A stretch of DNA of 64,000 bases, taken from the NCBI GenBank assembly GCA_033764055.1, contig JANRJI010000133.1:52032-116031 (forward strand), read 5' to 3'. The translations under genes and the position numbers were made by a program. The notes beneath the pieces were generated by a model. That model had not been told where the DNA came from. It ran no database searches and worked only from the letters and a program-made list of their open reading frames with translations. Origin of the DNA: Ga0077555 sp033764055 (GTDB lineage: Bacteria > Pseudomonadota > Alphaproteobacteria > Rhizobiales > Hyphomicrobiaceae). Positions 10,001 to 18,964 of this stretch are shown here, piece after piece. Each line of letters starts with the position of its first letter. Within the stretch, counting starts at the first letter, position 1.

Positions 10001-10195
10001 CACGACCACCATCGGCACCTCGATCGAGGGGAGGCTCGCGACCGGCAAGCTCCGGTAGGCGACGAGGCCAGCGAGCATCAAGCCGATCGCCATCAGGATG
10101 GTGCCGATGGGCCGGGTGATGAAAGGTTGCGAGAAATTGACGGCGACGTGGCCCAGACGGTCTCCGGCCTGGTCGCGGCTGACCGGCTCACGCAT
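7013..10195 (-). CDS. RND efflux transporter inner-membrane subunit, MdtC/MuxC-like
   Basis: 1060 residues from ATG 10195, preceded by GGAG eight bases upstream and overlapping the previous stop by 8 bp. Full-length HAE1-type RND pump: TM1 (FITRPIGTILMAIGLMLAGL), two large periplasmic loops, and the TM4 proton-relay segment VGFVVDDAIVMIEN with two adjacent aspartates. The opening PVASLPSIEVPMVVV and the IVKKNGIMLVDFALEAE stretch before the last helices are standard. It exports drugs, bile salts or metals in exchange for protons. With the preceding RND gene and membrane fusion protein it forms an MdtABC-like operon in which two different RND subunits make a hetero-trimer. No outer membrane factor or two-component regulator is adjacent. 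Confidence 0.9.
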   Translation of the reverse strand: MREPVSRDQAGDRLGHVAVNFSQPFITRPIGTILMAIGLMLAGLVAYRSLPVASLPSIEVPMVVVSASRPGADPATMAATVAAPLERHLGSIAGVTDMTSSSGLGSTRIRLQFDLNRSVDDAARDVQAAINAAVADLPGDLPSLPVFRKINPNASPVLILALTSDNVPVANIYDIADTTLVQRIAQVPGVGEVNVSGAEQPALRIRVNPRQLAAMGVSVDEVRRAVANATQLAALGSIDGPEELIAIDTNAQLKGVEDYKSLVVKMVGDVPVRLSAVADVVQATRNARSAALFNQKPAVLIFITKQPDANVIETVDQVKAAIPELKRWIDAGIRIDVLSDRTVTIRASVHDMELTLLLSIALVMLVVLVFLKRTAPMVAAGVTVPLSLAGTVGAMWLAGYSINNLTLMALAISVGFVVDDAIVMIENMYRNLEKGLSPMAAALVGAREIGFTVVSISLSLAAAFVPLVFLGGVPGRLLREFAMTMLFAIAVSTVVSLSVTPMLCAHTVREAAGIPRSWAGRLMERLLQGLADSYAASLETALRYKWLTLLTLPAVIAATVFLFVKLPKGFFPTDDTGLISVFMQGAPDASFGQMKEIQERAVRIALAEPAVSGIGSSVGASFFATTGNTARMFIALKPLAERGVTSAEVAARLRRPLNAIPGLSAFVNPVQDMRGGGGQSRSSNELALWSTDAAALYEWAPRILARLRTLPGLVDVATDREQGGLELSINIDKLSAARLGVQIEDIGAALNNAFAQRQVAILYGPRNQYRVVLEVDPALQRSPEDLASIYVPTRSGQQIPLLSVVRTSRTLAPLAVNHQGTFPAVTISYNLEEGITLDEAHRRVLAAVAEMQPPDHLRIEPAGDARTALAGGAGQPLLILAALLLVYIVLGVLYESLAHPLTIISTLPSAGLGALVALRLADMELSLVAFIAIILLIGIVKKNGIMLVDFALEAERRGGLSALEAIRRAARERFRPILMTTLAALFGAVPLAIAAGHGAEMRRPLGVAIIGGLVISQILTLYTTPVIYLLLDRVHRAVGGRSRETAAEPPPSNDSPGVAA

Positions 10196-13100
10196 GGGGA
10201 AGCTCCGCCGGGCTCGTCGGTGCCGAGTGTGGCCCGTGGGCATGTGACGGGTGGGGGTAACGCGGCACATGCACGTCGACGGGGCCACCGACGAGGCGGG
10301 CGCGCAGCCGCTCGAGCGCCAGATAGATCACTGGTGTCGTGTAGAGCGTCAGCAATTGCGACAGCACGAGGCCGCCGATGATGGTGATGCCGAGCGGATT
10401 GCGCAGCTCCGATCCGGTGCCGCTCTCGATCGCCAGTGGCAGGGCGCCCAGGATGGCCGCAAGCGTGGTCATCATGATCGGGCGAAAGCGTAGCCGGCAC
10501 GCCTCGATGATGGCGTCGTGCGGCGACAGTCCGCGCTCGCGCTCGGCATCGAGCGCGAAGTCGATCATCATGATGGCATTCTTCTTCACGATGCCCATCA
10601 GCAGCACGATGCCGATGAGGGCGACCACCGACAGGTCGAGGCTTGTGAGCCACAGCGCCAGAACGGCGCCGATGCCGGCTGACGGCAGGGTCGTCAGGAT
10701 TGTCAGCGGATGGATAGCGCTCTCGTAGAGCACGCCCAGCACGAGATAGATGCAGATCACCGCGGCGAGGATCAGCCATGGCTGGCCCTGCAGGGCACGG
10801 GAGAACTCCGCCGCCTCACCCGCATAGGAGCCGGTGATGGCCGACGGGATGGCGAGCTCGCCGCGCGCCGCCTCGATGGCGTCGATCGCCTCTGACAGCG
10901 AGACGCCCGGGGCAAGGCTGTAGGACACGGTGAGGGCCGGAAACTGGTCCTGGCGGAGAATGGCGAGTGGGGCGGTGGTGCGCTCGATGCGGGCGAGGGT
11001 GCTCAGGGGAACTTGCGTTCCCGAGGAGGATGGCACCCACAACCGGTCGAGCGCGGAGGGATCGCGGCTGTAGACGGGCGTCGCTTCCAGCACGACGCGA
11101 TACTGGTTCGACTGGGCATAGATGGTCGAGATCTGGCGCTGGCCGAAGGCGTCGTTGAGTGCATCGTTCACCTGAGACATCGAAACGCCCAGGCGCGCAG
11201 CCGTCGCCCGATCGACAGTGACGAGGGCTCTGAGGCCGTTGCTCTGCTCGTCCGAGCCGACATCCCTGAGGCGTGGGTCTGTCCGCAGGCGCTCGACGAG
11301 CCGTGTCGTCCAGCGGGACACCTCGGTCGCATTGGCGCCGGTCAGCGTGTACTGGTAGATCGCGCGCGAGGGGCGGGTCGCGATCTGCACCTCCTGCACG
11401 GGGCGGAACGTGACGTTGAGGCCGGCGAGCGGCTTGAGGGCGGCGGCGAGCCGCTCGATCACCTGGGCAGCGGTCGCCTTGCGCGCCTCGCGCGCGCCGA
11501 GCGTGATTTTGAGGTGCCCCGCATTCGGCGTCGGGTTGAGATTGCTGACGCCCAGGATCGACACCACGCCTTTGACGTCGGGGTCGCGCGAGATGATGCT
11601 GGTCAGCTCGGCCTGAAGTTTCTCCATGGCCTCGAAGGAGGTGGCCGGCGCCGCCTCGTAGCTGGCGGTGACGAGGCCGGTGTCCTGTAGCGGCAGGAAC
11701 CCCTTCGGCACAACCACGTACAACCATAGCGTGGCCGCCACTGTCGCGGCGACCACGGCCAGCGTCGTGCGCTCTCTGGCGACGACGATGGCCAGAGTTC
11801 TCATGTAGGCCCCGACGACCCATTCGTTGAAGCGGGCGACGAGGGAAGTCCGCCCTGTGGTGTCGGCCCCGGCAGGTGCGTGACGCAACAGGCGGGCGCA
11901 CAACATCGGGATCAGGGTCAGCGAGACCACGGCCGAGACGACGACGGCAATGGTCAGCGTCAGCGCGAACTCGCGGAACATGCGGCCGACGAGGCCCGTC
12001 ATGAACAGCAGCGGGATGAACACCGCGATCAGCGACATGGTCAGCGAGATGACGGTGAAGCCGATCTCCGCGGCGCCTTCGAGGGCGGCCGTGAACGGAT
12101 CCTCGCCGTCCTCCAGGTGGCGCACGATGTTCTCGATCATGACGATCGCATCGTCGACGATGAAGCCCGTTCCGATGGTCAGCGCCATCAGGGACAGGTT
12201 GTCGAGGGAGAACCCCACGAGCCACATGACGCCGAAGGTCGCGATGATCGAAACGGGAAGACCGATGCCGGCAATCAGCGTGGCGCGCCAGGATTTGAGG
12301 AACAGCAGCACGACCAGCACGACCAGCGCGACGGCGAGCACAAGCGTGAACTGGACGTCGTGCACAGAGGCGCGGATGGTGCCGGTCCGGTCGTGCACGA
12401 CGGCGAGGCCGACACCCTGGGGCATGGATCGCTCCAACCGGGGCAACTCGCGCTTCAGACTGTCGACGGTGTCGATCACGTTGGCGCCGGGCTGGCGCTG
12501 GACATTGACGATGACGGCGGTCTTGCCCTGGTACCAGCCCCCGACCTTGGTGTTCTCGAGGCCATCGATGACCTCGGCGACGTCGGCGAGGCTCACCGGG
12601 GCGTTGTTGCGCCAGGCGACGACGATGCTCTTGTACTGCTCGGCGCTGGTGATCTGGTCGTTGGCCGAGATGGTGTAGGTCTGCGCGACGCCGTCGAGCG
12701 ATCCCTTGGGACCAGCGACGTTGGCCGCTACGATGGCGGCGCGCAGGTCGGCCATCGACAGCCCGTAGCCCGCAAGGCGCGAGAGGTCGGCTTGGATGCG
12801 GACGGCCGGCTTGATTCCGCCTTCGACCGATACCCTGCCAACTCCTGAAACCGAGGCGAGACGCTGGGCCACGAGCGTGTCTGCGAGATCCGACAGCACG
12901 CGAAGGGCTTGGGTGTCCGACGTCAGCGCCAGTGTGACGATGGGCGCATCGGCGGGGTTCACCTTGGCGAAGGTCGGGGGATAGGGGAGATTGCGTGGCA
13001 GCGTCGAGGCGGCCGAGTTGATGGCCGACTGCACGTCCTGGCCTGCGGCGTCGATGTCACGGCCGAGGTTGAGCTGCAAAGTGATCTGGCTGATGCCGAG

Positions 13101-13355
13101 CGAGGACGAGGATGTCATCACCTCGAGCCCGGACACCTGCCCGAGATGGCGCTCGAGTGGCGCCGTGACGAGGCTCGCCATCGTGTCGGGGCTCGCTCCC
13201 GGCAGCGTCGTCGTCACCTGGATCGTCGGAAACTCGACCTGAGGCAGCGATGCGACGGGTAGCGCGCGATAGCCCAGGACGCCGGCGAGCACGATCGCCA
13301 CCGTGAGGAGCAGAGTCGCAATCGGGCGCAGGATAAACGGGCTCGAGACGCTCAC
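10188..13355 (-). CDS. RND efflux transporter inner-membrane subunit, MdtB/MuxB-like
   Basis: 1055 residues starting at GTG 13355, which overlaps the membrane-fusion-protein stop as GTGA. HAE1-type RND: SSPFILRPIATLLLTVAIVL at TM1, GTGFIVDDAIVMIEN with the paired Asp in TM4, and IVKKNAIMMIDFALDAE in TM10-11. It is clearly related to but distinct from the next gene, which matches the MdtB-MdtC hetero-oligomeric arrangement. Energised by proton motive force, it sits in the inner membrane and docks to the fusion protein. Substrates cannot be inferred. The order fusion protein, RND 1, RND 2 with overlapping starts suggests a single transcript. Confidence 0.9.
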   Translation of the reverse strand: MSVSSPFILRPIATLLLTVAIVLAGVLGYRALPVASLPQVEFPTIQVTTTLPGASPDTMASLVTAPLERHLGQVSGLEVMTSSSSLGISQITLQLNLGRDIDAAGQDVQSAINSAASTLPRNLPYPPTFAKVNPADAPIVTLALTSDTQALRVLSDLADTLVAQRLASVSGVGRVSVEGGIKPAVRIQADLSRLAGYGLSMADLRAAIVAANVAGPKGSLDGVAQTYTISANDQITSAEQYKSIVVAWRNNAPVSLADVAEVIDGLENTKVGGWYQGKTAVIVNVQRQPGANVIDTVDSLKRELPRLERSMPQGVGLAVVHDRTGTIRASVHDVQFTLVLAVALVVLVVLLFLKSWRATLIAGIGLPVSIIATFGVMWLVGFSLDNLSLMALTIGTGFIVDDAIVMIENIVRHLEDGEDPFTAALEGAAEIGFTVISLTMSLIAVFIPLLFMTGLVGRMFREFALTLTIAVVVSAVVSLTLIPMLCARLLRHAPAGADTTGRTSLVARFNEWVVGAYMRTLAIVVARERTTLAVVAATVAATLWLYVVVPKGFLPLQDTGLVTASYEAAPATSFEAMEKLQAELTSIISRDPDVKGVVSILGVSNLNPTPNAGHLKITLGAREARKATAAQVIERLAAALKPLAGLNVTFRPVQEVQIATRPSRAIYQYTLTGANATEVSRWTTRLVERLRTDPRLRDVGSDEQSNGLRALVTVDRATAARLGVSMSQVNDALNDAFGQRQISTIYAQSNQYRVVLEATPVYSRDPSALDRLWVPSSSGTQVPLSTLARIERTTAPLAILRQDQFPALTVSYSLAPGVSLSEAIDAIEAARGELAIPSAITGSYAGEAAEFSRALQGQPWLILAAVICIYLVLGVLYESAIHPLTILTTLPSAGIGAVLALWLTSLDLSVVALIGIVLLMGIVKKNAIMMIDFALDAERERGLSPHDAIIEACRLRFRPIMMTTLAAILGALPLAIESGTGSELRNPLGITIIGGLVLSQLLTLYTTPVIYLALERLRARLVGGPVDVHVPRYPHPSHAHGPHSAPTSPAELPHA

Positions 13356-14689
13356 TGCACAGCGCCCTTCGCAGCGCCGCTGCCGGTCCCCGGTGCGGCA
13401 GCACCGCGGGCGGCTCCGCCTCCCTGCTCTCCCGGCTTGCCCTCAGTCGCCTCGCGCCGCCCCTTGCCTTTGCCGCCGCCCTTGATCCGGGCCGGTGCGG
13501 CGTATCCGACCGGGGCCTCGACCGGCGCCTCCCGGACGACCAGACGGGCGCCCTCCGAGATGCGCGCGAAGCCCGTCGTGACGATCTGCTCGCCACCTTG
13601 GAGGCCAGTTTTCACGACGGCCAGAGTCTCGGTCTGGAGACCCGTCTCCACGGGGCGTACCGTCGCCGTGCTCTCCGGTCCAACCACCCAGACGAAAGTT
13701 CCGGCCGGTCCGCGCTGCACGGCTGCCGTCGGCACGGCGACGACGTCGTCGAGCCTGTCCACCGTGACCCGCACGTTGGCGAATTGCCCCGGCCACAACT
13801 CACGACCTGGATTTGCAAAAACAGCCTTGATCTTGATGGTGCCGGTCTGAGGATCAATCTGGTTGTCGAGCACGTCGAGCCTGCCGGTGGCGATCTTCCG
13901 GCGACCGTCGATGTCCATCGCCTCGACCTCGACGGGACCCCGCTCGAGGGCTCGCCGAACGTCCGGCAGGCGCTGTTGGGGCAGCGTGAAGACGACGGCG
14001 ATGGGGTCAATCTCGGTGATCGTCACGATGCCGGCATCTCCGGCGCGCACGAGGTTGCCCTCGTCGACCAGCCGGAAGCCGGTGCGACCCGAGATCGGGG
14101 AGGTGATCCGGGTATAGCCGAGGACCGTGCGGGTGGTGGCAATGGCCGCGTCGTCGGCCTTGAGCTGGGCCTCCAGCTGGTCGACCTGGGCCTGCTGGGT
14201 GTCCATCGTCTTCTGGGCCATGACGCTCGGGATCTTGGCCATACGGTCGTAGTCGCGACGGGCGTTGACGAGCTGTGTCTCGGTGATGGCGCGGCGCGCC
14301 ACGGCCTGATCGAGGGCGGCCTTGTAGGTGGCAGGGTCGATCTCGGCGAGGAGGTCGCCCGGCTTGACGTCCTGGCCCTCGCGGAAAGCCACTTTCAGAA
14401 TTCGCCCATCGACCTGTGGCCTGACGGTGACGGTATTGAGCGGCCGCACGGTGCCGACGCCCTCCAGGACGACGGGCACGTTGGTGCGCTGGGCCGATGC
14501 GGCGAGCACAGGCACTGCGGGCACGCCGCTTCCCCCGACGCCAGCACCTCCTCGTCCCCGGCCGGGCCGATCGCGGGTGTCGGGAGCGCTTTCCGGCTTC
14601 ACCATGGCATAGGCGACGACGCCCACGAGGCCGCCGAGCAGGACCACGGAGACGAGCTTCTTCAGGAGCGTGGCCACGATGTTCACCAT
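13352..14689 (-). CDS. RND efflux periplasmic adaptor (membrane fusion protein), MdtA-like
   Basis: 445 residues from ATG 14689 with GGAAG just upstream. One N-terminal membrane/signal helix (about residues 5-28) is followed by a Gly-rich linker, the barrel/lipoyl halves (VRPQVDGRILKVAFREGQDV and RITSPISGRTGFRLVDEGNL), a helical hairpin between them (about residues 115-165) and the beta-barrel with LDVLDNQIDPQTGTIKIKA. This is the HlyD/AcrA adaptor layout of MdtA. It joins the RND pump to an outer-membrane channel. The roughly 45-residue C-terminal tail is rich in Gly, Lys and Ala (for example KGGGKGKGRRE), unlike the usual end of the family. First gene of the efflux operon. Confidence 0.9.
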   Translation of the reverse strand: MVNIVATLLKKLVSVVLLGGLVGVVAYAMVKPESAPDTRDRPGRGRGGAGVGGSGVPAVPVLAASAQRTNVPVVLEGVGTVRPLNTVTVRPQVDGRILKVAFREGQDVKPGDLLAEIDPATYKAALDQAVARRAITETQLVNARRDYDRMAKIPSVMAQKTMDTQQAQVDQLEAQLKADDAAIATTRTVLGYTRITSPISGRTGFRLVDEGNLVRAGDAGIVTITEIDPIAVVFTLPQQRLPDVRRALERGPVEVEAMDIDGRRKIATGRLDVLDNQIDPQTGTIKIKAVFANPGRELWPGQFANVRVTVDRLDDVVAVPTAAVQRGPAGTFVWVVGPESTATVRPVETGLQTETLAVVKTGLQGGEQIVTTGFARISEGARLVVREAPVEAPVGYAAPARIKGGGKGKGRREATEGKPGEQGGGAARGAAAPGTGSGAAKGAVQ

Positions 14690-14991
14690 TGTATCTTCCT
14701 TGGCGTCGGCCGGGTGTGGTCTTCCGGAACGCTCGAAGGTCGATGGACCCGTCGCTCCGTCATGCTGCTTCAGGCGGCGGGGGAAGCGCCCGTTGTTGGT
14801 CCGATCACCGAGAATACCCTCGGCTCTACCTGACAAATCTCGTAGCAAGCTGTTGAGGCTTAATGATGATCTGCGAGAGTTCGACGCGCAAGCCGGGCAG
14901 AGGTCCGAGCGTTGCACCCCGCGGGATGACAGAGGGCCACCAAAACTGTCCAGTTGCGGCCGACCTGGCGGTGCCCCGAGCCGATCAGGCG
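14690..14991. other. Intergenic region between efflux operon start and kinase stop
   Basis: 302 bp without a supportable gene. It must hold the promoter of the leftward efflux operon and the 3' end of the kinase transcript. I see no strong terminator hairpin with a U-run and no recognisable operator. Confidence 0.4.
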
Positions 14992-17328
14992 CTATTGACA
15001 CGAGCCTGCGCCGCCACCGTACACGCAGGTCTTTCCGTTTCGCACGCACGTCTCCCCCACGCGAGGGCGAGGAAAGCCAAAGCAGGGTCGTCCGCCCCCA
15101 CCGCCAGTGCCCGCGTCGCGGTTGGCTGCGTTGGCCTTCACTCGTGGGGGGGCATTCTGCCTTTGTGGCGCTGGTGTCGGATCGGGTTTCACGGCCGGCG
15201 GCGCCTTGGCCACGGGCTTGGCGATTGGCTTAGGCACGCACTTTCCGCCGATCTCGATCTCGTCCGCATCGCACACCAGGGGACAAACGCGGCCCCGGCG
15301 GGCGGCGACGGCATCGACTGCCTCTTGCGATGGTGCGCCCGTTGCCAAAGGCGCCTTGGTTGCCTTGACGAACCGCTCGAGAGCGCCACGAACGGTCGGG
15401 CCCCACTTGCCATCCTGGGTTCCCGGCTCACAGCCCGCCTCCTCGAGACCGCGCTGCAACCTGCGCACGAGGTCCTCGGTAATGGCTGGACCGCTCGGCC
15501 GTGGCGCCACGGCGGCAGGTGCGGGCCCGGTCGCCTCGAGGCTCGCGGTTCTCTGCTGGGTGTCTGCATCGCGCTGCGCGACCTCGGCACGGGCGTTCTC
15601 CGCCAGCGCAAAACGCTGACGCTCCTGCTCGGCCAGGCGCTCCTGCTCGGCCTCGATCCTGCCCCGTTCGCGCGCCTGGGCTTCGGCCTGCTCGCGGCGG
15701 CGACGCTCCTGCTCGGCCAAGCGCTCCTGCTCGGCCAGGCGTTCACGCTCTGCCTCGATCCTGGCCCGTTCGCGCGCTTGGGCTTCGGCCTGCTCACGGC
15801 GGCGACGCTCCTGCTCGGCCAAGCGCTCCTGCTCGGCCAGGCGCTCGCGCTCTGCCTCGGCCTTTGCCAGGCGCTCTTGCTCCGCCGCAGCGCGCCGCGC
15901 TGCTTCGGCGCGGGTCTGCTCCAGCTCGCGGCTGCGCGTCGCCTCCACTGCACGGCGCTCCGCCTCCGCCAGCGATCGGGCGGACTCCTCGTCTCGCCTG
16001 CGGGCCTCCTCCGCGGCACGAGCCGCGTTTGCACCGCGCTCCGGCTGCTCGGCGCCGGCGAGCCGGCTCGCTGCTGCCGCGACGGTGGTGTCGACAGTGG
16101 GGTCTGCAACTCCGGCGCTGGCTGACCGGGCTGCACTGGTCTGCCCGGCCACCAGGCTCCCGGAGCCCGACGAGGTGCCGTCGCGGGCGAGCCTGCCCCC
16201 GATGGCCATCATGCCGGCGCCGACAGCCATCGCCAGCGCGACCCCGGCGATCGCGCGCAGCCGGCTCCTGCGAGGGGCCGAGGACGGGGTGGCGACTGGC
16301 GGTGCCGTGAGAGCGCGGATCGGCTCCATCCTCGGAGCGCTGACCGCAGCCGGCTGCGGCGCCGCGCGGGAGGGTGATCCGGCCGTGGGACCAGTGCGAG
16401 GCGCGGCCTCGGTGTGCAACCAGCTTGCCGGATGGCTGGTCGCTGGCGCACTGGAAGGCTCGAGCAGCATCGGGCGCCAGGCGGCAATGCTCTGCGGTCG
16501 ATGCTCGGGCCGGACTGCGATGGCAGCATCGATCGCAGCCAGGAACGTCTCGCGATAGACGCCCCGCGCGGCGGCCCGGGCTGGCCTGACCTCGTCGAGC
16601 AGGATACGTGCCGTGGCATCGGCCGGAGGACGCCCGGCAACTGCCATGTAGAGTGTCGCCCCGAGGGCATAGATGTCGCTCCACGGCCCCTGCAGGCGCG
16701 GGTCGGGGCTGTACTGCTCCTGCGGCGAGTATCCAGCCTTGACGATTCCCGTCAGCGTGCCGGTGAGCTCGCCCATCACGCGCCGCGAGGCGCCGAAATC
16801 GATCAGAACCGGGCTGCCGTTGGGTCGGATGATGATATTGTCGGGCGCGATATCGCGATGCAGGAAGTTGACCGCGTGCATTGTCTCGAGCGCAGTCAGC
16901 AGCGGCTCGGCGATAGCGTCGAGCTCGGCTTGGGTCGGGTGGCGCTTCAACCCGCCAAGCCAGCCTTGCAGACTGGTGCCGGCCTCGTGGCGCATCACCA
17001 TATAGGCCGTGCCGTTGGCCTCGAACGCCGTGAGCACGCGCACGATGGCCGGGTGATCGAAGCCGACCAGCGTGCGTGCCTCCCGCTGAAAGCTCGCCAG
17101 CATGCGCTCGAACACGCTGTGGTCGCTGTCCGTCCGCGGTCGCACGCTCATCGAGCTGTCGCGCAGGCCGAACTGGGCTGGAAAGTATTCCTTGATGGCG
17201 ACCGTGATCGAGAGACTGAGGTCGAAGGCCTCGTACGTGATCCCGAACCCGCCAGCGCCGAGGATGCCGTCGATGCGGTATTTCCGGTCCAGGACAGTGC
17301 CCGTCGGCAGGGAGTAGCGACTATCCAT
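14992..17328 (-). CDS. Membrane-anchored Ser/Thr protein kinase with repeat-rich extracytoplasmic region
   Basis: Start set at ATG 17328 by a GGGGA site six bases upstream (in-frame ATGs at 17346 and 17355 lack one); 778 residues. Kinase domain at residues 18-290: Gly loop GAGGFGIT, Lys46 in VAIKEY, catalytic HRD 157-159, Asn164, DFG 177-179 and GYSPQEQYSP. The catalytic loop reads HRDIAPDN, with Ala where most Ser/Thr kinases have Lys, a variant seen in alphaproteobacterial kinases. One membrane helix lies at about 358-380. Then comes a long Arg/Glu/Ala/Gln-rich coiled coil containing two copies of a 34-residue repeat, a PG_binding_1-like segment (LVRRLQRGLEEAGCEPGTQD...) and a Cys-rich tail. 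Inferred role: sensing the envelope and phosphorylating cytoplasmic targets. Confidence 0.87.
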   Translation of the reverse strand: MDSRYSLPTGTVLDRKYRIDGILGAGGFGITYEAFDLSLSITVAIKEYFPAQFGLRDSSMSVRPRTDSDHSVFERMLASFQREARTLVGFDHPAIVRVLTAFEANGTAYMVMRHEAGTSLQGWLGGLKRHPTQAELDAIAEPLLTALETMHAVNFLHRDIAPDNIIIRPNGSPVLIDFGASRRVMGELTGTLTGIVKAGYSPQEQYSPDPRLQGPWSDIYALGATLYMAVAGRPPADATARILLDEVRPARAAARGVYRETFLAAIDAAIAVRPEHRPQSIAAWRPMLLEPSSAPATSHPASWLHTEAAPRTGPTAGSPSRAAPQPAAVSAPRMEPIRALTAPPVATPSSAPRRSRLRAIAGVALAMAVGAGMMAIGGRLARDGTSSGSGSLVAGQTSAARSASAGVADPTVDTTVAAAASRLAGAEQPERGANAARAAEEARRRDEESARSLAEAERRAVEATRSRELEQTRAEAARRAAAEQERLAKAEAERERLAEQERLAEQERRRREQAEAQARERARIEAERERLAEQERLAEQERRRREQAEAQARERGRIEAEQERLAEQERQRFALAENARAEVAQRDADTQQRTASLEATGPAPAAVAPRPSGPAITEDLVRRLQRGLEEAGCEPGTQDGKWGPTVRGALERFVKATKAPLATGAPSQEAVDAVAARRGRVCPLVCDADEIEIGGKCVPKPIAKPVAKAPPAVKPDPTPAPQRQNAPPRVKANAANRDAGTGGGGGRPCFGFPRPRVGETCVRNGKTCVYGGGAGSCQ
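15610..15900 (-). repeat. 102-bp in-frame tandem repeat in the kinase coiled coil
   Basis: Inside the kinase gene the sequence repeats with a 102-bp period (34 codons). The segment encoding LAEQERRRREQAEAQARER occurs twice, with matching points at about 15691 and 15793, flanked by shorter LAEQER repeats. The copies are nearly identical at DNA level, so length variation by slippage or recombination between strains is likely. Confidence 0.75.
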
Positions 17329-17611
17329 CAATGTCCCCGGCGGCATCGACTGCAAGCCGCCCGGATCCGCGCGGCGCTCTCGGCGGCAGCACTCGCGCCG
17401 CCCATGCCAGAAGGTACGTCACGCAGGCGGAAGCGGCAAAAGATCTTCTGCCTGCGCAAGGGGGAGAGGGTTGATCGAGCAGGCGACAGGCAGATTGGGC
17501 ACCCAGCTGCCCCTTCCTGGGAAAGATGGGCAGGAGAGATCGGCGGTTGGCGCCGGTTCCCGATCCGGCCTAGCCTGTCACCAGCCAATGATGTCGAGAG
17601 GCTTTCCACCC

Positions 17612-18931
17612 ATGCGACGCCAGCTTCGCCTCAACCTGTTCATTCAGAGCCGTGGCCATCACGAGGCCTCGTGGCGGCACCCCAAAGCGTCGCCGGCACC
17701 GCTGACCGATGTCGGCTACTACATCGACCTCGCGCAACGGGCGGAGGCGGCCAAGCTCGACTCGATCTTCCTCGCGGACCAGCTGGCGCTGGCCGATGAC
17801 GTGGGAAGTGCCGGCCGGACCTGGCTCGAGCCGATTACCGTCCTGGGAGCGCTCGCGGCCACAACGCGGCGCATCGGCCTCATCGCCACGGCGTCCACCA
17901 CCTACACCGAGCCGTTCAATCTCGCGCGCCAGTACGCCTCCCTGGATCACATGAGCGGTGGGCGGGTGGCCTGGAACATCGTTACCTCGTGGGCGGTGGC
18001 GGCGGCCCGCAACTACGGGGACGAGCGCCAGCTGACCCATGCCGGCCGCTATGAGCGCGCCGAGGAGTTCATGACGGTCGTGAAGGCGCTATGGGACAGT
18101 TGGGCCGACGATGCGATCGTCGATGACAGGGCCAGCGGGCGCTACGCCAAAGTCGACCGGATCCGGCCGATCAATCACGCCGGGGCATTTTACAGGGTCG
18201 CCGGGCCAGCCAATATTCCCCGGCCGCCGCAGGGCAGGCCCGTGCTGGTGCAGGCCGGCTCATCCGACACCGGGCGTGGATTTGCGGCGCGCCATGCCGA
18301 AGCCGTGTTCACCGCCCACATGGAGAAATCGACGGCACAGGCATTCTATACGGATCTCAAGGCGCGCTCTGTCGCGGAGGGGCGGTCACGCGACCAGATT
18401 CTGATCCTCCCCGGCTTGTCGCCGATGATCGGCTCGACCGAGGCGGAGGCCCAGCGCCTGCAGCGCGAGCTCAACGACCTGACAGATCCCGAGGTCGGCA
18501 GACGGCGTCTGTCGGGCCGCTTCGGGGGACACGATTTCTCGCACCTGCCCCTCGACAGGCCGTTGTCGCCGGAGGACTTCCCGGACCCGTCGACGGTGGA
18601 GGCCGCGCGCAGCCGTACGGAGGTCATCGTCGGTCTGGTGCGCCGAGACCGACCGACGCTGCGCCAGCTGCTCGCCTACCTTGCCGGAGCGCGCGGGCAT
18701 TTCACTTTCGCCGGCACTCCGGAGCAGGTCGCCGACCTGATGGAGGACTGGCTGGTGGATGGGGCTGCAGACGGCTTCAACCTCATGCCGCCCGTGCTGC
18801 CCTGGATGCTCGACGTGTTCGTCGCCGAGGTGCTGCCGATCCTGCAGAGGCGGGGCCTCTACCGGCGCGACTACGAGGGGACCATGCTGCGCCACCACTA
18901 CGGGCTCGAGCGTCCGGGAGGCGGATGGTAG
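17612..18931 (+). CDS. FMN-dependent luciferase-like monooxygenase (NtaA/SnaA/DszA family)
   Basis: 439 residues from ATG 17612, chosen because family members begin with MxxRxLxLxxF...GHHxxxWRHP, seen here as LRLNLFIQSRGHHEASWRHP. The frame is open to 17471 with ATGs at 17588 and 17591. TIM-barrel features: FLADQLAL near residue 48, EPITVLGALAATTRRIGL, the family signature DHMSGGRVAWNIVTS, and GRPVLVQAGSSDTGRGFAARHA. These enzymes use reduced FMN from a separate reductase to oxidise chelators, sulfones or similar small molecules. No reductase gene is adjacent. The substrate is unknown. It is transcribed divergently from the kinase. Confidence 0.87.
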   Translation: MRRQLRLNLFIQSRGHHEASWRHPKASPAPLTDVGYYIDLAQRAEAAKLDSIFLADQLALADDVGSAGRTWLEPITVLGALAATTRRIGLIATASTTYTEPFNLARQYASLDHMSGGRVAWNIVTSWAVAAARNYGDERQLTHAGRYERAEEFMTVVKALWDSWADDAIVDDRASGRYAKVDRIRPINHAGAFYRVAGPANIPRPPQGRPVLVQAGSSDTGRGFAARHAEAVFTAHMEKSTAQAFYTDLKARSVAEGRSRDQILILPGLSPMIGSTEAEAQRLQRELNDLTDPEVGRRRLSGRFGGHDFSHLPLDRPLSPEDFPDPSTVEAARSRTEVIVGLVRRDRPTLRQLLAYLAGARGHFTFAGTPEQVADLMEDWLVDGAADGFNLMPPVLPWMLDVFVAEVLPILQRRGLYRRDYEGTMLRHHYGLERPGGGW

Positions 18932-18964
18932 CCGGTCCCGGCGACCTCGGCATCCAGCAGCCGA

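Noticed and set aside
15610..15900. CRISPR-like repeat pattern
   Set aside because: The repeats are in frame, contiguous and encode a coiled coil; there are no spacers.
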